32,896 nt of DNA from a virus: the IMG/VR virus record IMGVR_UViG_3300020442_002503, positions 1-32,896 of that record; one strand, 5' to 3'. This document shows positions 7,537 through 14,739 of the stretch, piece after piece; within the stretch, counting starts at the first letter, position 1; each line of letters begins with the position of its first letter. Under the pieces are notes generated by a model. It did no database searches. It saw nothing but the letters and a program-made list of their open reading frames with translations, and was not told the origin of the DNA. Made by a program: the position numbers and the translations under genes.

Positions 7537-8748
7537 TTAAGAAAATAGATCAGTAATCACTTTTCCTGAATTAGCTATCTTCATAGGTCTGCCGCTTTTG
7601 CTCGTAAAAGTAGTGTTCAAGGATATACCAAGAGCTTTACATACAGAGGCCATAACATCTTGCGAACTGTATGGCTCTGTTTCAACCCGTGTTCCGTCTG
7701 AGTTGGTTTCACCAATGGCTATACCGCCATTCATACCAGCTCCTCCGACTACAACACTCCAGCTTCGTGCCCAGTGGTCACGGCCAGCGTTTTGGTTGAT
7801 ACGAGGTGTACGACTAAATTCGCCCATCCATATGATAGCTGTATCCTCCAGTAACCCTCTTTCTTCTAGATCCTCTACTAAAGCACTCATGCCTTTATCA
7901 AGCATGGGTAACTTGTTGTCTCTTAATGTTGGGAATATGTTTTGGTGATTATCCCATCCACCTAAGTTTACTTCTATAAAAGGGACTCCAACCTCGACAA
8001 GTCTTCTTGCCATTAAGCACGACTTGCCAAAGTTGTTGTCTCCATATCTATCTTTAACCGCTTCAGGCTCGCCTGCGACCTTGAACGCTTCCATTTGTTC
8101 GCTAGTCATTAGGCTAAAGGCCTGTCTTAATACATCTCTGTGGTCGCTAGCAATAGAGCCTCGCTTTTGATTTATAAAACCATTTTCTATAACGTCTAAA
8201 GCATATGCTCTTTGGAAGAATCTCTGATCTGGCTTGATGTCTAGGTTGCGAACCCTCCCGTCGCTGTTAACGACAAACGGTGAATGGTTCATGCCTAAAA
8301 AGCCAGCTCCAATGCTTCCTCCTCCTACAGAAACAAATTGCGGAATCTCTAGATTTTCTCGCTCAAGCTGGTGAGATAATACGGCTCCATAGCTAGGATG
8401 CTCAATGGTTGAGTTGGGAACATACCCCGTGTGCATGTAATATCTCCCACGCATGTGGTCAGCTTCACGAGTACTCATGGATCTAACGATTGACATGTGG
8501 TGCATTTGCTTAGCCATCAAAGGCATGTGTTCACAAATTTCCACGTCTCCAGTTGTGGATATTGGTCTGAATGGCCCGCCTGTAGGCGCTTTCGGCTTTA
8601 AGTCCCAAATATCCATTGTTGAAGGGCCACCGCTCATCCATAGTAGAATGGCAGATTTATTGTTCTTACGCATCTCGTCTGCATTAGCGTTTAGTAAGTC
8701 TACGAGTGGAAGTGAAGAAAATCCAGCTAAAAAACTTCGTCTGTTCAT
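7537..8748 (-). CDS. Tat-exported DUF1501 protein A
   Basis: A 403-residue DUF1501 protein. It opens MNRRSFLAGFSSLPL, a twin-arginine signal, followed by the family hallmarks ILLWMSGGPSTMDIWDLKP, LGGWDNHQNIF and a C-terminal GEFSRTPRINQNAGRDHW with a VVVGGAGMNGG strand. DUF1501 belongs to the alkaline phosphatase/sulfatase-like superfamily and is very abundant in Planctomycetota; the biochemical reaction is not established. The ATG at 8748 is chosen because AAGGA stands 7 nt upstream and it places the RR motif at the N-terminus; an upstream ATG at 8787 would overlap the PAP2 gene. The protein should fold in the cytoplasm and be exported by host Tat. A paralogue lies at 11950. Confidence 0.85.
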   Translation of the reverse strand: MNRRSFLAGFSSLPLVDLLNANADEMRKNNKSAILLWMSGGPSTMDIWDLKPKAPTGGPFRPISTTGDVEICEHMPLMAKQMHHMSIVRSMSTREADHMRGRYYMHTGYVPNSTIEHPSYGAVLSHQLERENLEIPQFVSVGGGSIGAGFLGMNHSPFVVNSDGRVRNLDIKPDQRFFQRAYALDVIENGFINQKRGSIASDHRDVLRQAFSLMTSEQMEAFKVAGEPEAVKDRYGDNNFGKSCLMARRLVEVGVPFIEVNLGGWDNHQNIFPTLRDNKLPMLDKGMSALVEDLEERGLLEDTAIIWMGEFSRTPRINQNAGRDHWARSWSVVVGGAGMNGGIAIGETNSDGTRVETEPYSSQDVMASVCKALGISLNTTFTSKSGRPMKIANSGKVITDLFS

Positions 8749-8759
8749 TTTGTCGTCCT

Positions 8760-9410
8760 TTACAGTTTGTGCCTTATATCTTCCCACAAAGCTCCTGAGA
8801 TTACCATTGACGCATCATTGTCTGTGGGATAGTGTACACCTTGCAAGCATCTGGCTAAACCAACCGTGCCCACAAGCTGATAAAATTCTGATGAGTATTC
8901 TGGGTGCTCCTCCGAAGCTATGGCTGCTATCAATCCTGCATACACAGTATGCCCAGATGGGTAGGCCGGTGTCTGGTGAGTATCTGTTTTCATTACCTTT
9001 ATATTGTAACCCAGAAGATCCCCTAGCTGCTCCGGTCTTGGCCTATTGTACTGCCATTTTAGGTTTTTTACAACTGGCCAACATATGTTCCAAGCCCTTT
9101 TAATCCTTTGCTTTGGTAATCTTATCCTGCGTTTCTTTGCTACGTCTAAGTAAAGACGTAATGGATCGTCGTCTACTAGCCTGACTAACTCTTCTTCTTG
9201 GGGTGTTCTTAGTCTTGTTAGATCACTAAGGTATTCTAGCTCATCCCTAGTTACGTCACTGTCATTAGCAGGAGGAGCCGGAAGAACGCCTTTCCAATAT
9301 ATAGTGACTTGTTTGGATATCTTTTGTTTTTTAGGTATATCAAAAGAGTACTTTAGTGTCTCTAGCCTTTTGTTGTTTAAGGCAGCGTCTGCCTCGTGTA
9401 TGTATTTCAT
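8760..9410 (-). CDS. PAP2-superfamily phosphatase, soluble
   Basis: A 216-residue protein with the three-part PAP2 active site: LKWQYNRPRPEQL (K118, R123, P124), YPSGHTVYAG (PSGH at 151-154, catalytic-base His) and ARCLQGVHYPTD (R187, nucleophile-type H193, D197). PAP2 enzymes remove phosphate from lipid phosphates, nucleotides or small acid-soluble esters, and vanadium haloperoxidases share the site. No membrane segments or signal peptide are visible, so it resembles the soluble phosphatase forms I associate with large phages rather than lipid phosphate phosphatases. The ATG directly abuts the stop of the secreted Pro/Gln-rich gene, and the DUF1501 A gene follows 11 nt later. Substrate unknown. 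Confidence 0.8.
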   Translation of the reverse strand: MKYIHEADAALNNKRLETLKYSFDIPKKQKISKQVTIYWKGVLPAPPANDSDVTRDELEYLSDLTRLRTPQEEELVRLVDDDPLRLYLDVAKKRRIRLPKQRIKRAWNICWPVVKNLKWQYNRPRPEQLGDLLGYNIKVMKTDTHQTPAYPSGHTVYAGLIAAIASEEHPEYSSEFYQLVGTVGLARCLQGVHYPTDNDASMVISGALWEDIRHKL

Positions 9411-9791
9411 TTACCACCTAAATTGAAAAAAGAACCCGTGAAACGGAGCTGGGTAAATTGGTTGTGGCTGAATGACTACCGGAGGCTGAATAATTACAGG
9501 TGGATAATAAGACGGGACTCTATAATACCTGAAGTGAGGATTTACAGGCCTGTAATAATTATAGAAACCAAAACTATGTTTAGGCTCAACTCTTGGTTGC
9601 TGAGGTTGTGTCTGAGGTTTCTGCCACTGTTGTTTTCCGGGAATTGTAGGTCTAGCAGTAGGCGGTCTTGTGAAATCTCTAGGCTGACTTCTGACAACTT
9701 GAGGTGGTTTTATTACTTTGCGTTGCGGTTGTTCCGCGTTAGCGGACATAGGAACAAACGAAAAGCATAATAATACTAGTAAATGTTTCAT
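9411..9791 (-). CDS. Secreted Pro/Gln-rich low-complexity protein
   Basis: A 126-residue protein with a classical Sec signal peptide (MKHLLVLLCFSFVPMSANA, likely cleavage after ANA) and a mature part rich in Pro, Gln, Arg and Tyr: repeated PPQV, QKPQTQPQQP and IIQPPVVIQPQP stretches, then an aromatic tail FHGFFFQFRW. No enzymatic domain is visible. Such chains are found in cell-surface, peptidoglycan-associated or adhesive proteins. CAAGGAG lies 7 nt before the ATG. The next gene (PAP2) starts with no gap, so both are probably made together. Secreted low-complexity proteins are unusual in a phage replication region; acquisition from the host is possible but not shown. Confidence 0.65.
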   Translation of the reverse strand: MKHLLVLLCFSFVPMSANAEQPQRKVIKPPQVVRSQPRDFTRPPTARPTIPGKQQWQKPQTQPQQPRVEPKHSFGFYNYYRPVNPHFRYYRVPSYYPPVIIQPPVVIQPQPIYPAPFHGFFFQFRW

Positions 9792-9817
9792 CTTAAACTC
9801 CTTGTAGTTTAAATTGA

Positions 9818-9847
9818 GTGCCCATCAAAATCCTTTTTGAAAGGCAC
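9818..9847 (-). other. Imperfect hairpin in the 104-bp gap before the secreted-protein gene
   Basis: The gap 9792-9895 holds no TATAAT box. It does hold an imperfect hairpin: outer arms GTGCC/GGCAC, a 3-nt internal bulge on each side, inner arms CAAAA/TTTTG and a 4-base loop. A second small GGCG/CGCC stem lies near 9864-9877. No T-run follows, so it does not look like an intrinsic terminator; an RNA-stability or processing element is possible. Confidence 0.35.
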
Positions 9848-9895
9848 CCATTTCTTCTTCCGATGGCGCCTCTCGCCGTTGGGTCGAGATCGAAA

Positions 9896-10063
9896 TTAGC
9901 TAATGCAATTATCACACTTACATGTATCAATATCGCAAATGCAATCAGCATCTACACAAGGGCATTCGTTTACGCAAATGCCACAAGCTACAGGCTGTCC
10001 GTCCATACAACCAAGTGTCATCAGGACACCAAAAACAAAAATAAAACTAAGTATCGTCTTCAT
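9896..10063 (-). CDS. Tiny cysteine-rich exported (possibly lipo-) protein
   Basis: A 55-residue protein. Residues 1-18 (MKTILSFIFVFGVLMTLG) form a signal-peptide-like hydrophobic segment ending at Cys19, possibly a lipobox, although T-L-G-C departs from the usual L-[AS]-[GA]-C. The mature part is packed with cysteines in closely spaced pairs (CGICVNECPCVDADC, then CDIDTCKCDNC) and aspartates, as in small metal-binding or disulfide-knotted peptides. The ATG at 10063 is fixed by an unusually complete Shine-Dalgarno (TAAGGAGGTGATC), the best in the window, implying high expression. It sits between the basic-domain protein and the secreted Pro/Gln-rich gene. No known family recognised. Confidence 0.65.
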   Translation of the reverse strand: MKTILSFIFVFGVLMTLGCMDGQPVACGICVNECPCVDADCICDIDTCKCDNCIS

Positions 10064-10066
10064 ATA

Positions 10067-10079
10067 GATCACCTCCTTA
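10067..10079 (-). promoter_or_regulatory. Full-length Shine-Dalgarno for the cysteine-rich peptide
   Basis: TAAGGAGGTGATC on the minus strand is a 13-nt perfect complement to the canonical 3' end of bacterial 16S rRNA (GATCACCTCCTTA). GGAGG ends 8 nt before the ATG. Its first three bases are also the TAA stop of the upstream gene, so termination and re-initiation are physically superimposed. Confidence 0.8.
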
Positions 10080-10688
10080 CCATTTTTTGCAAGACCAATA
10101 GCGTGCCTTCCAGCGAGGGCCGGGAGTATCACACCTATGTCTTGCTCTAAAACTTTTTCTACGTTTTGGATTATCCTTTTTAATTTCCATATTAGGATCT
10201 CCAAAGTTAACTTTAACAACATTTCCTTTATCGTTCTTTACATATACAGAAAATTTCTTTGGGCCATCAGGTGTTCTGAATGGCTTTCCAAGCTTAACCT
10301 TTTTGCCTTGGTATTCCGCTGCTTTAACCAGCATTAAAGTTCTTCCGTCTTTTTTGTATACACCTTTCCTCTCGTACTCATAAACCTGACCAGTTTTTGG
10401 GTCTTTGTACTTGTAGGCAGCTTTGGTTCCAGAACCTTTCTTTCTGCAACTTCCGGGTTCGCCTTCCTTTGTGTTGGGCACCCTTTCGTAACCTTCCCAG
10501 CAAGCGCCGGTCTTGTCGCTCTTTGTGTAATCAACCGCATCCGCAACAGAAATTTCTTCCTCTTCTTCGCCAAAGTCAATATACTCTGCCTCTGAAGGGA
10601 TATAAAAGTTACATGGCGTTAATTCTTCTTCAGAACCAAAAGCCTCAAAATAAAATTTGTCGTCAGCTTCACTCACATAGTCTCTCAT
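10077..10688 (-). CDS. Phage protein with C-terminal basic YWSC domain
   Basis: A 203-residue protein in three parts: an acidic N-terminus (about 1-50, ending FGEEEEEIS), a CWEGYERVPNTKEGEPGSC module (about 62-81), and a basic C-terminal domain with SVYVKNDKGNVVKVNFGDP, then KRRKSFRARHRC and ARYWSCKKW. From memory, both the C..GY..VPgTK...GSC module and the KVNFGD...RRKSFRARH.C...YWSCK domain recur as small modules in marine phage and large-virus proteins, often at the ends of unrelated proteins; their function is not established. The four conserved cysteines suggest structural metal or disulfide sites. It overlaps the DUF1501 B stop by 1 nt (TAATG). Confidence 0.7.
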   Translation of the reverse strand: MRDYVSEADDKFYFEAFGSEEELTPCNFYIPSEAEYIDFGEEEEEISVADAVDYTKSDKTGACWEGYERVPNTKEGEPGSCRKKGSGTKAAYKYKDPKTGQVYEYERKGVYKKDGRTLMLVKAAEYQGKKVKLGKPFRTPDGPKKFSVYVKNDKGNVVKVNFGDPNMEIKKDNPKRRKSFRARHRCDTPGPRWKARYWSCKKW

Positions 10689-11950
10689 TACAGTATTACC
10701 TTTGCTTCGCCCTCTAATAAGTATCTTGGTCTACCACCGTTGTCTATACGCTGTTCTCCTTGGTTTATTCCAAAGTGGTCAAACAAGGTCGCTTGCAAAT
10801 CTAATGGCCCTACAGGGTTTTCGATTGGACTGTACGACCTATCGGAAGAACCGATGGTTCTGCCTGACTGATAGTTTCCTCCAGCCATCATCATAGGAGT
10901 TATTGCGGGCCAGTGGTCTCTACCCGCATTAGCGTTTATCTTTGTTCTACCAAATTCTCCAGTAACAACAAGAAGCACTTTTTCATTAAGGCCTCTGTCC
11001 CATAAGTCCTGAAGAAATCCTGATATGGCCTTGTCTATAGGAGCTACTTTTCCCTTTAGGGCTGTAGAGATATTGCTGTGCATGTCCCATCCGCCATAAT
11101 GTAAAGTTACGAATCTAGTACCATGCTCTATCAATCGTCTAGCTAGAATTAGCTGCTCACCAATGTCATTAGCTTTTTCAGATCCGTAAAGAGATTTTGT
11201 GCTTTCTGATTCTTGATCTGTAGCAAAAGCGTCTTTAGCTGATCCTAATATTACATCATATGCCTGACCTTTATAGAAACCAACAGACTCAGCTCCTGTT
11301 CCTGATATATCTTTAGCTGCTGAGCCTAAAGCGCCTAGCAGTTCTTTTCTATTGCTAAATCTATTTAGCTCTATACGTGGAGTTAGATTATCTTTGTTGG
11401 AAGGATCAAACGGTTTGTAAGCACCGCCAAGCCAAGCTCCTTCATCGCCCTCGATTTTGCCTTGCTTAACATAAGAGGGAACCCCATTTTGTGGATGGTT
11501 AGTTCCGTACACGGCAGATACTATAGATCCAAAAGAGGGGTATTTAGCGATTGATGTTGTTGTTCTTTCTGGGTTGTAATGCCCAGTCATCATGAAGTGC
11601 GTACCCTGTCTGTGAGAAGAATCCTTATGACTGAAAGAATTTACTACATTTAGTTTAGAGGTATGTTTTGAAAGCTCTTGCCAATCAGCACCTAAAGTAA
11701 TGTTTGTGCTTGCGTCATGTATGGCACCGTTTACTGGCTGCCATTCAGTTGGTACTGTGTCATTAGGAGCATGGAAAGTCTCAAACTGGGTTGGGCCACC
11801 ACCAAGCCAGATCCAAACAACAGCTTTGTCGTGTAAAGAAGACGGGTCTTGTGCAGCAAAAGCCTCATCTGAAAACCCAAGCGCGGTCATTCCAGCGCCA
11901 ATAGAACCAATTCTAAGAAAATCTCGCCTGTCAAAAAATAAATCTAACAT
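10688..11950 (-). CDS. Tat-exported DUF1501 protein B
   Basis: A 420-residue DUF1501 protein, clearly divergent from the one at 8748. It begins MLDLFFDRRDFLRIGSIGAG, a strong twin-arginine signal (RRDFLR) with a cleavage-like AFAAQ at about 31-35. Family hallmarks follow: AVVWIWLGGGPTQFETFH, LHYGGWDMHSN and GEFGRTKINANAGRDHW with a MMMAGGNYQSG strand. A region near 255-280 with SLYGSEKANDIGEQLILARRL matches the usual DUF1501 mid-section. The ATG at 11950 has GGAGG 5 nt upstream; a TTG four codons earlier is less likely. Having two copies in one phage block suggests they act on different substrates or pair up. Function of the family is unknown. Confidence 0.85.
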   Translation of the reverse strand: MLDLFFDRRDFLRIGSIGAGMTALGFSDEAFAAQDPSSLHDKAVVWIWLGGGPTQFETFHAPNDTVPTEWQPVNGAIHDASTNITLGADWQELSKHTSKLNVVNSFSHKDSSHRQGTHFMMTGHYNPERTTTSIAKYPSFGSIVSAVYGTNHPQNGVPSYVKQGKIEGDEGAWLGGAYKPFDPSNKDNLTPRIELNRFSNRKELLGALGSAAKDISGTGAESVGFYKGQAYDVILGSAKDAFATDQESESTKSLYGSEKANDIGEQLILARRLIEHGTRFVTLHYGGWDMHSNISTALKGKVAPIDKAISGFLQDLWDRGLNEKVLLVVTGEFGRTKINANAGRDHWPAITPMMMAGGNYQSGRTIGSSDRSYSPIENPVGPLDLQATLFDHFGINQGEQRIDNGGRPRYLLEGEAKVIL

Positions 11951-11963
11951 TTTGCCCTCCAAA

Positions 11964-12986
11964 TTAACCGGGTGCTTCGTAAAAACCTATATTAAATCCT
12001 TCTCTAGTACACTCTTTTATCGTATCTTCCATCCCATGTTTGTTTAGGTGCTCCTCTATATATATACACATATTCTTCTCTGTGTTGCCCCAGTTGTTTT
12101 TATAAAAATGGCACAGCCTATTGCATTTCCAATGGTTCCTTGAGTGAGACATTGGTCTTGGCTTATTATTAGCCTTTATTTCTTCAAACCTGTTCTTCAA
12201 CATGCCTAAAAACTTTTCTTGATCTTTTCTGTCAAAACACATACTGAAAGGACCGCCATCCTTTACATAAAATATAGACATTATTGCCTGACTATAATCT
12301 GGATATAGCTTTGATATAGCGTAGTTATATAGTAATAATTGGGGGTCTGAACACAGTTTATCATATGTCTTCTCTTCTCCTGTCGCCCAGTCTACCCTTC
12401 TTCCCGTCTTCCAGTCAATAACCTCTATAATATCATCATCAACCTTAGTTACTAAGTCTATGGTTCCTTTGATAGCTAGCTGGCCCTCTATTACTTTTCC
12501 GTCAGGCATTGTGTATTCGTATTTAGCCCAATCCTCTTCAATAGCTATGTCAAAATGTGGCTCAGGGTCTACAATGTTTCTATATCTTGGGTCAAACTGA
12601 CCTTTATTATAGCCAAGCGTCTTCCAAACAAGCTCCATGCTTGTCTTTCTGTCGCCCTTAGTCCACTTATGTTTTGAGTCTTTTGTGTAAGAATCAAAGC
12701 TTAAATCGTTTAGGCTTTCAATAAATTCGTCAGTAACCAGCTCCTCTTTTTTAATCCTGACCTTACCAACTGCGTCATCAATGACCTCAAGGTATTTTCG
12801 TCTAGGATGATCTTGTTGGCACTTTTTGAGACCGGCCAAGACCTCCATAACTTTGTGAACTATTGTGCCTAACTCAGCTTTTTTCCCGCTATCTGATTGA
12901 TGTCCTAAGACATAGGTTATAAAGTACTGCATTTCACAGTAATTATAATTGTTATAGGAAGAGCTTCTTATGTAGGTAACTAACAT
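11964..12986 (-). CDS. RecB/Cas4-like PD-(D/E)XK nuclease with possible Fe-S cysteines
   Basis: A 340-residue nuclease of the RecB/Cas4 class. Motifs in order: GTIVHKVMEV (H44), KGTIDLV (D177), EVIDWKTGR (D191, K193) and DPQLLLYNYAI (Q216, Y220), the full active-site set of this family. C17 near the N-terminus and C288, C292 and C307 near the C-terminus have the one-plus-three arrangement used by Cas4 and AddB to hold a 4Fe-4S cluster; this is my inference. It would degrade or trim DNA ends in recombination or host DNA breakdown. It starts on the stop of the dNMP kinase gene (TAATG) with GAGG 6 nt upstream, completing the helicase-primase-kinase-nuclease operon. Confidence 0.85.
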   Translation of the reverse strand: MLVTYIRSSSYNNYNYCEMQYFITYVLGHQSDSGKKAELGTIVHKVMEVLAGLKKCQQDHPRRKYLEVIDDAVGKVRIKKEELVTDEFIESLNDLSFDSYTKDSKHKWTKGDRKTSMELVWKTLGYNKGQFDPRYRNIVDPEPHFDIAIEEDWAKYEYTMPDGKVIEGQLAIKGTIDLVTKVDDDIIEVIDWKTGRRVDWATGEEKTYDKLCSDPQLLLYNYAISKLYPDYSQAIMSIFYVKDGGPFSMCFDRKDQEKFLGMLKNRFEEIKANNKPRPMSHSRNHWKCNRLCHFYKNNWGNTEKNMCIYIEEHLNKHGMEDTIKECTREGFNIGFYEAPG

Positions 12987-13720
12987 TATTTTCCTCTCAA
13001 GATGTTTTCGAGATTTTCACACAGTTCTGATATGCTACCACTAGGTACAATATGCGTGAATTTGCTTTGATCAAAATTATTTTCATCTAGGGCTGTTTCG
13101 CTGGAGTGTTCGTCTTTAAGCGGTGCTCTTTGCAGTTTGATTACCTCGCCTCCAGCTTCTAGTATTGCATCCACCTCATTGGGAAACCTAACGTCTGCGA
13201 CAATCGAAAGCTCAGACTGTTCTGATTTTATTTTGTTGATGGTGTGATTTACCCAAACGTTCTCATGCATTTTTCTCATGATGTCTGTCCCAAAGTACTG
13301 GAGAAGTTCTCTGGCTGTCATGCTGCCCCTGTTCTTGTTTCTACTGCTATTCTTCCAAGTAGGAATATTCTCCCAGAGTACACATGTGCTACTATTCTTA
13401 TCCTTGTCTGTTCCATAAACTTGGTCTGGTGTCAGCCCAAAGAACTCTACGCAAATACTTTTTAAGCCGTCAGCAAAACTATACAGCTTTACAAATGGCC
13501 ACATATTTGACTCTGCGTACTCAACAAACTGCGCGTCCTTTCTTGTTATATCAAACACGCCCCAGCCAGAATCAGATAAAACAGCTAGCTCTCCTGTAGA
13601 ATCAGATATTCTAAACTCTTCAGTGAAACCTTTGCTTTTCAACACACTGCCGTGAATGTAATTTGCTGAGGTGTTTTTGCCGGACTGTTTTTTTCCAGCT
13701 ATTCCGATTATTCTACTCAT
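12986..13720 (-). CDS. Deoxynucleoside monophosphate kinase (T4 gp1-like)
   Basis: A 244-residue P-loop kinase. GIAGKKQSGKNT (about 6-17) is the nucleotide-binding loop. FADGLKSICVEFFGLT, a GTDKDK segment, TARELLQYFGTDIMR and IVADVRFPNEVDAI match the dNMP kinase family of large phages typified by T4 gp1, which phosphorylates dNMPs to dNDPs and so recycles nucleotides from degraded host DNA. It lies between primase and a RecB-like nuclease, overlapping both by 1 nt (TAATG), with GAGAGGG 8 nt upstream. With ribonucleotide reductase and dUTPase in the same window it supports dNTP supply for phage replication. Confidence 0.85.
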   Translation of the reverse strand: MSRIIGIAGKKQSGKNTSANYIHGSVLKSKGFTEEFRISDSTGELAVLSDSGWGVFDITRKDAQFVEYAESNMWPFVKLYSFADGLKSICVEFFGLTPDQVYGTDKDKNSSTCVLWENIPTWKNSSRNKNRGSMTARELLQYFGTDIMRKMHENVWVNHTINKIKSEQSELSIVADVRFPNEVDAILEAGGEVIKLQRAPLKDEHSSETALDENNFDQSKFTHIVPSGSISELCENLENILRGK

Positions 13721-14739
13721 TAATATAACCCTCTCACTTGTGGCAAAATTTTACTTTCAATATCCTTTTTTGACATATCTCCTATATCCTTTCCTGAAAA
13801 TCTTGGGAAGAACAGTTTGAAATTTCTGGCGAGCTTTCTTTGGATTTGAACCTTTGACTCTCTTCCCGCTTGGTCGTTATCGGTTAGCACAACAATCTTA
13901 GTTATGCCGCTATTTAGTATTTTCTGCTCCTGCTGTTTTGTTAGTGACTTTCCGAAGATGCCAACGCAGTTTTCTATGCCGCACTCAAATAGTCTCCAAG
14001 TGTCTCCTTGCCCCTCTGTTATAAAGAGGCACGATTTTTCTGAGGCCTTGGCAATAGCCCTGTGGTAGTTATAAAGAAATCTTCTCTTATCAAAACCGCT
14101 GGTAAATAGAAACTTTGGCTTCCTGTACTCTCTTATTGCCCTACCTATGTAAGCAGATAGAACGCCTCGGTCATCGTGTATGGGAGTTACAGCTCTTTGG
14201 TACATTTCGCTATCTTTATTATAGCAGTCACCAACGCCAAAATGCTCTAAAGTTTTTAAAGAAAATCCTCTCGACATAAAATACTCCGAGGCCTTAAGGG
14301 CCTGTATCTCATCTACGGAGGTGCTAGAATTTTTACTAGGGCTTACATCTGAGAATATATTGACTAGCCTTACAAACTCATCGGGCTTCTTCTTTTTCTT
14401 TTTCTTCTTACCTGAAGAGTTGCTATTGATATCAAGGGCTTTGCAGATAGTTCTAAGGGCATCTTTAAACTCGACCTCTTCACCGAGCTGCTTTGATAAA
14501 ACACCTCTAACTAGGCCAAACATATCATTTCCATAATCGTCGTTACAGCTCCTAGTCCAGCATTTCCACATCTTTAATTCTTTAGATATAGAAAAGCCTC
14601 TGTCATTATCACTTCCTTCATGTATCGGGCAGGCGCAATATAGATTATCTCCCAAGTCTTCAAACTCTATCTGTAGATACTCTAGTATTTTTTCTACAGA
14701 GTCAAACGCGTCGGAGTTTAACTTTTTTAAGTCTAGCAC
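13720..14739 (-). CDS. DnaG-type primase (zinc finger + Toprim)
   Basis: A 339-residue primase. The N-terminal zinc-binding module is CACPIHEG with MWKCWTRSC (C35, C37, H40, C60, C65). The Toprim domain carries LFITEGQGD (E242) and VVLTDNDQAG (D287, D289), the metal site for RNA primer synthesis. A run of eight lysines (111-118) links the two domains and is coded by mixed AAA/AAG codons. The start is GTG, overlapping the helicase stop (TAGTG), with GGAGG 7 nt upstream. It is shorter than cellular DnaG (about 580 residues) and lacks the C-terminal helicase-binding domain, as is usual for phage primases. It acts with the DnaB-type helicase encoded just upstream. Confidence 0.9.
   Translation of the reverse strand: MLDLKKLNSDAFDSVEKILEYLQIEFEDLGDNLYCACPIHEGSDNDRGFSISKELKMWKCWTRSCNDDYGNDMFGLVRGVLSKQLGEEVEFKDALRTICKALDINSNSSGKKKKKKKKPDEFVRLVNIFSDVSPSKNSSTSVDEIQALKASEYFMSRGFSLKTLEHFGVGDCYNKDSEMYQRAVTPIHDDRGVLSAYIGRAIREYRKPKFLFTSGFDKRRFLYNYHRAIAKASEKSCLFITEGQGDTWRLFECGIENCVGIFGKSLTKQQEQKILNSGITKIVVLTDNDQAGRESKVQIQRKLARNFKLFFPRFSGKDIGDMSKKDIESKILPQVRGLY

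Noticed and set aside
7598-9103. Plus-strand open frames over the DUF1501 and PAP2 genes
   Set aside because: They lie fully opposite well-supported minus-strand genes, show no family motifs and no ribosome-binding sites, and have shadow-like composition.
10064-10222. 108-residue version of the cysteine-rich protein
   Set aside because: The extra N-terminal 53 residues are read out of frame through the basic-domain gene; the ATG at 10063 has a perfect Shine-Dalgarno and a signal peptide.
10334-10579. Alternative 81-residue minus-strand frame inside the basic-domain protein gene
   Set aside because: It is fully contained in the 203-residue gene in another frame, has no start signal and no recognisable motif.
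7537-11950. Window as bacterial chromosome rather than phage
   Set aside because: Cellular-type DUF1501 genes are the only chromosomal-looking items. They are coupled by 1-13 nt to a phage basic-domain protein and flanked on both sides by phage replication genes on the same strand.
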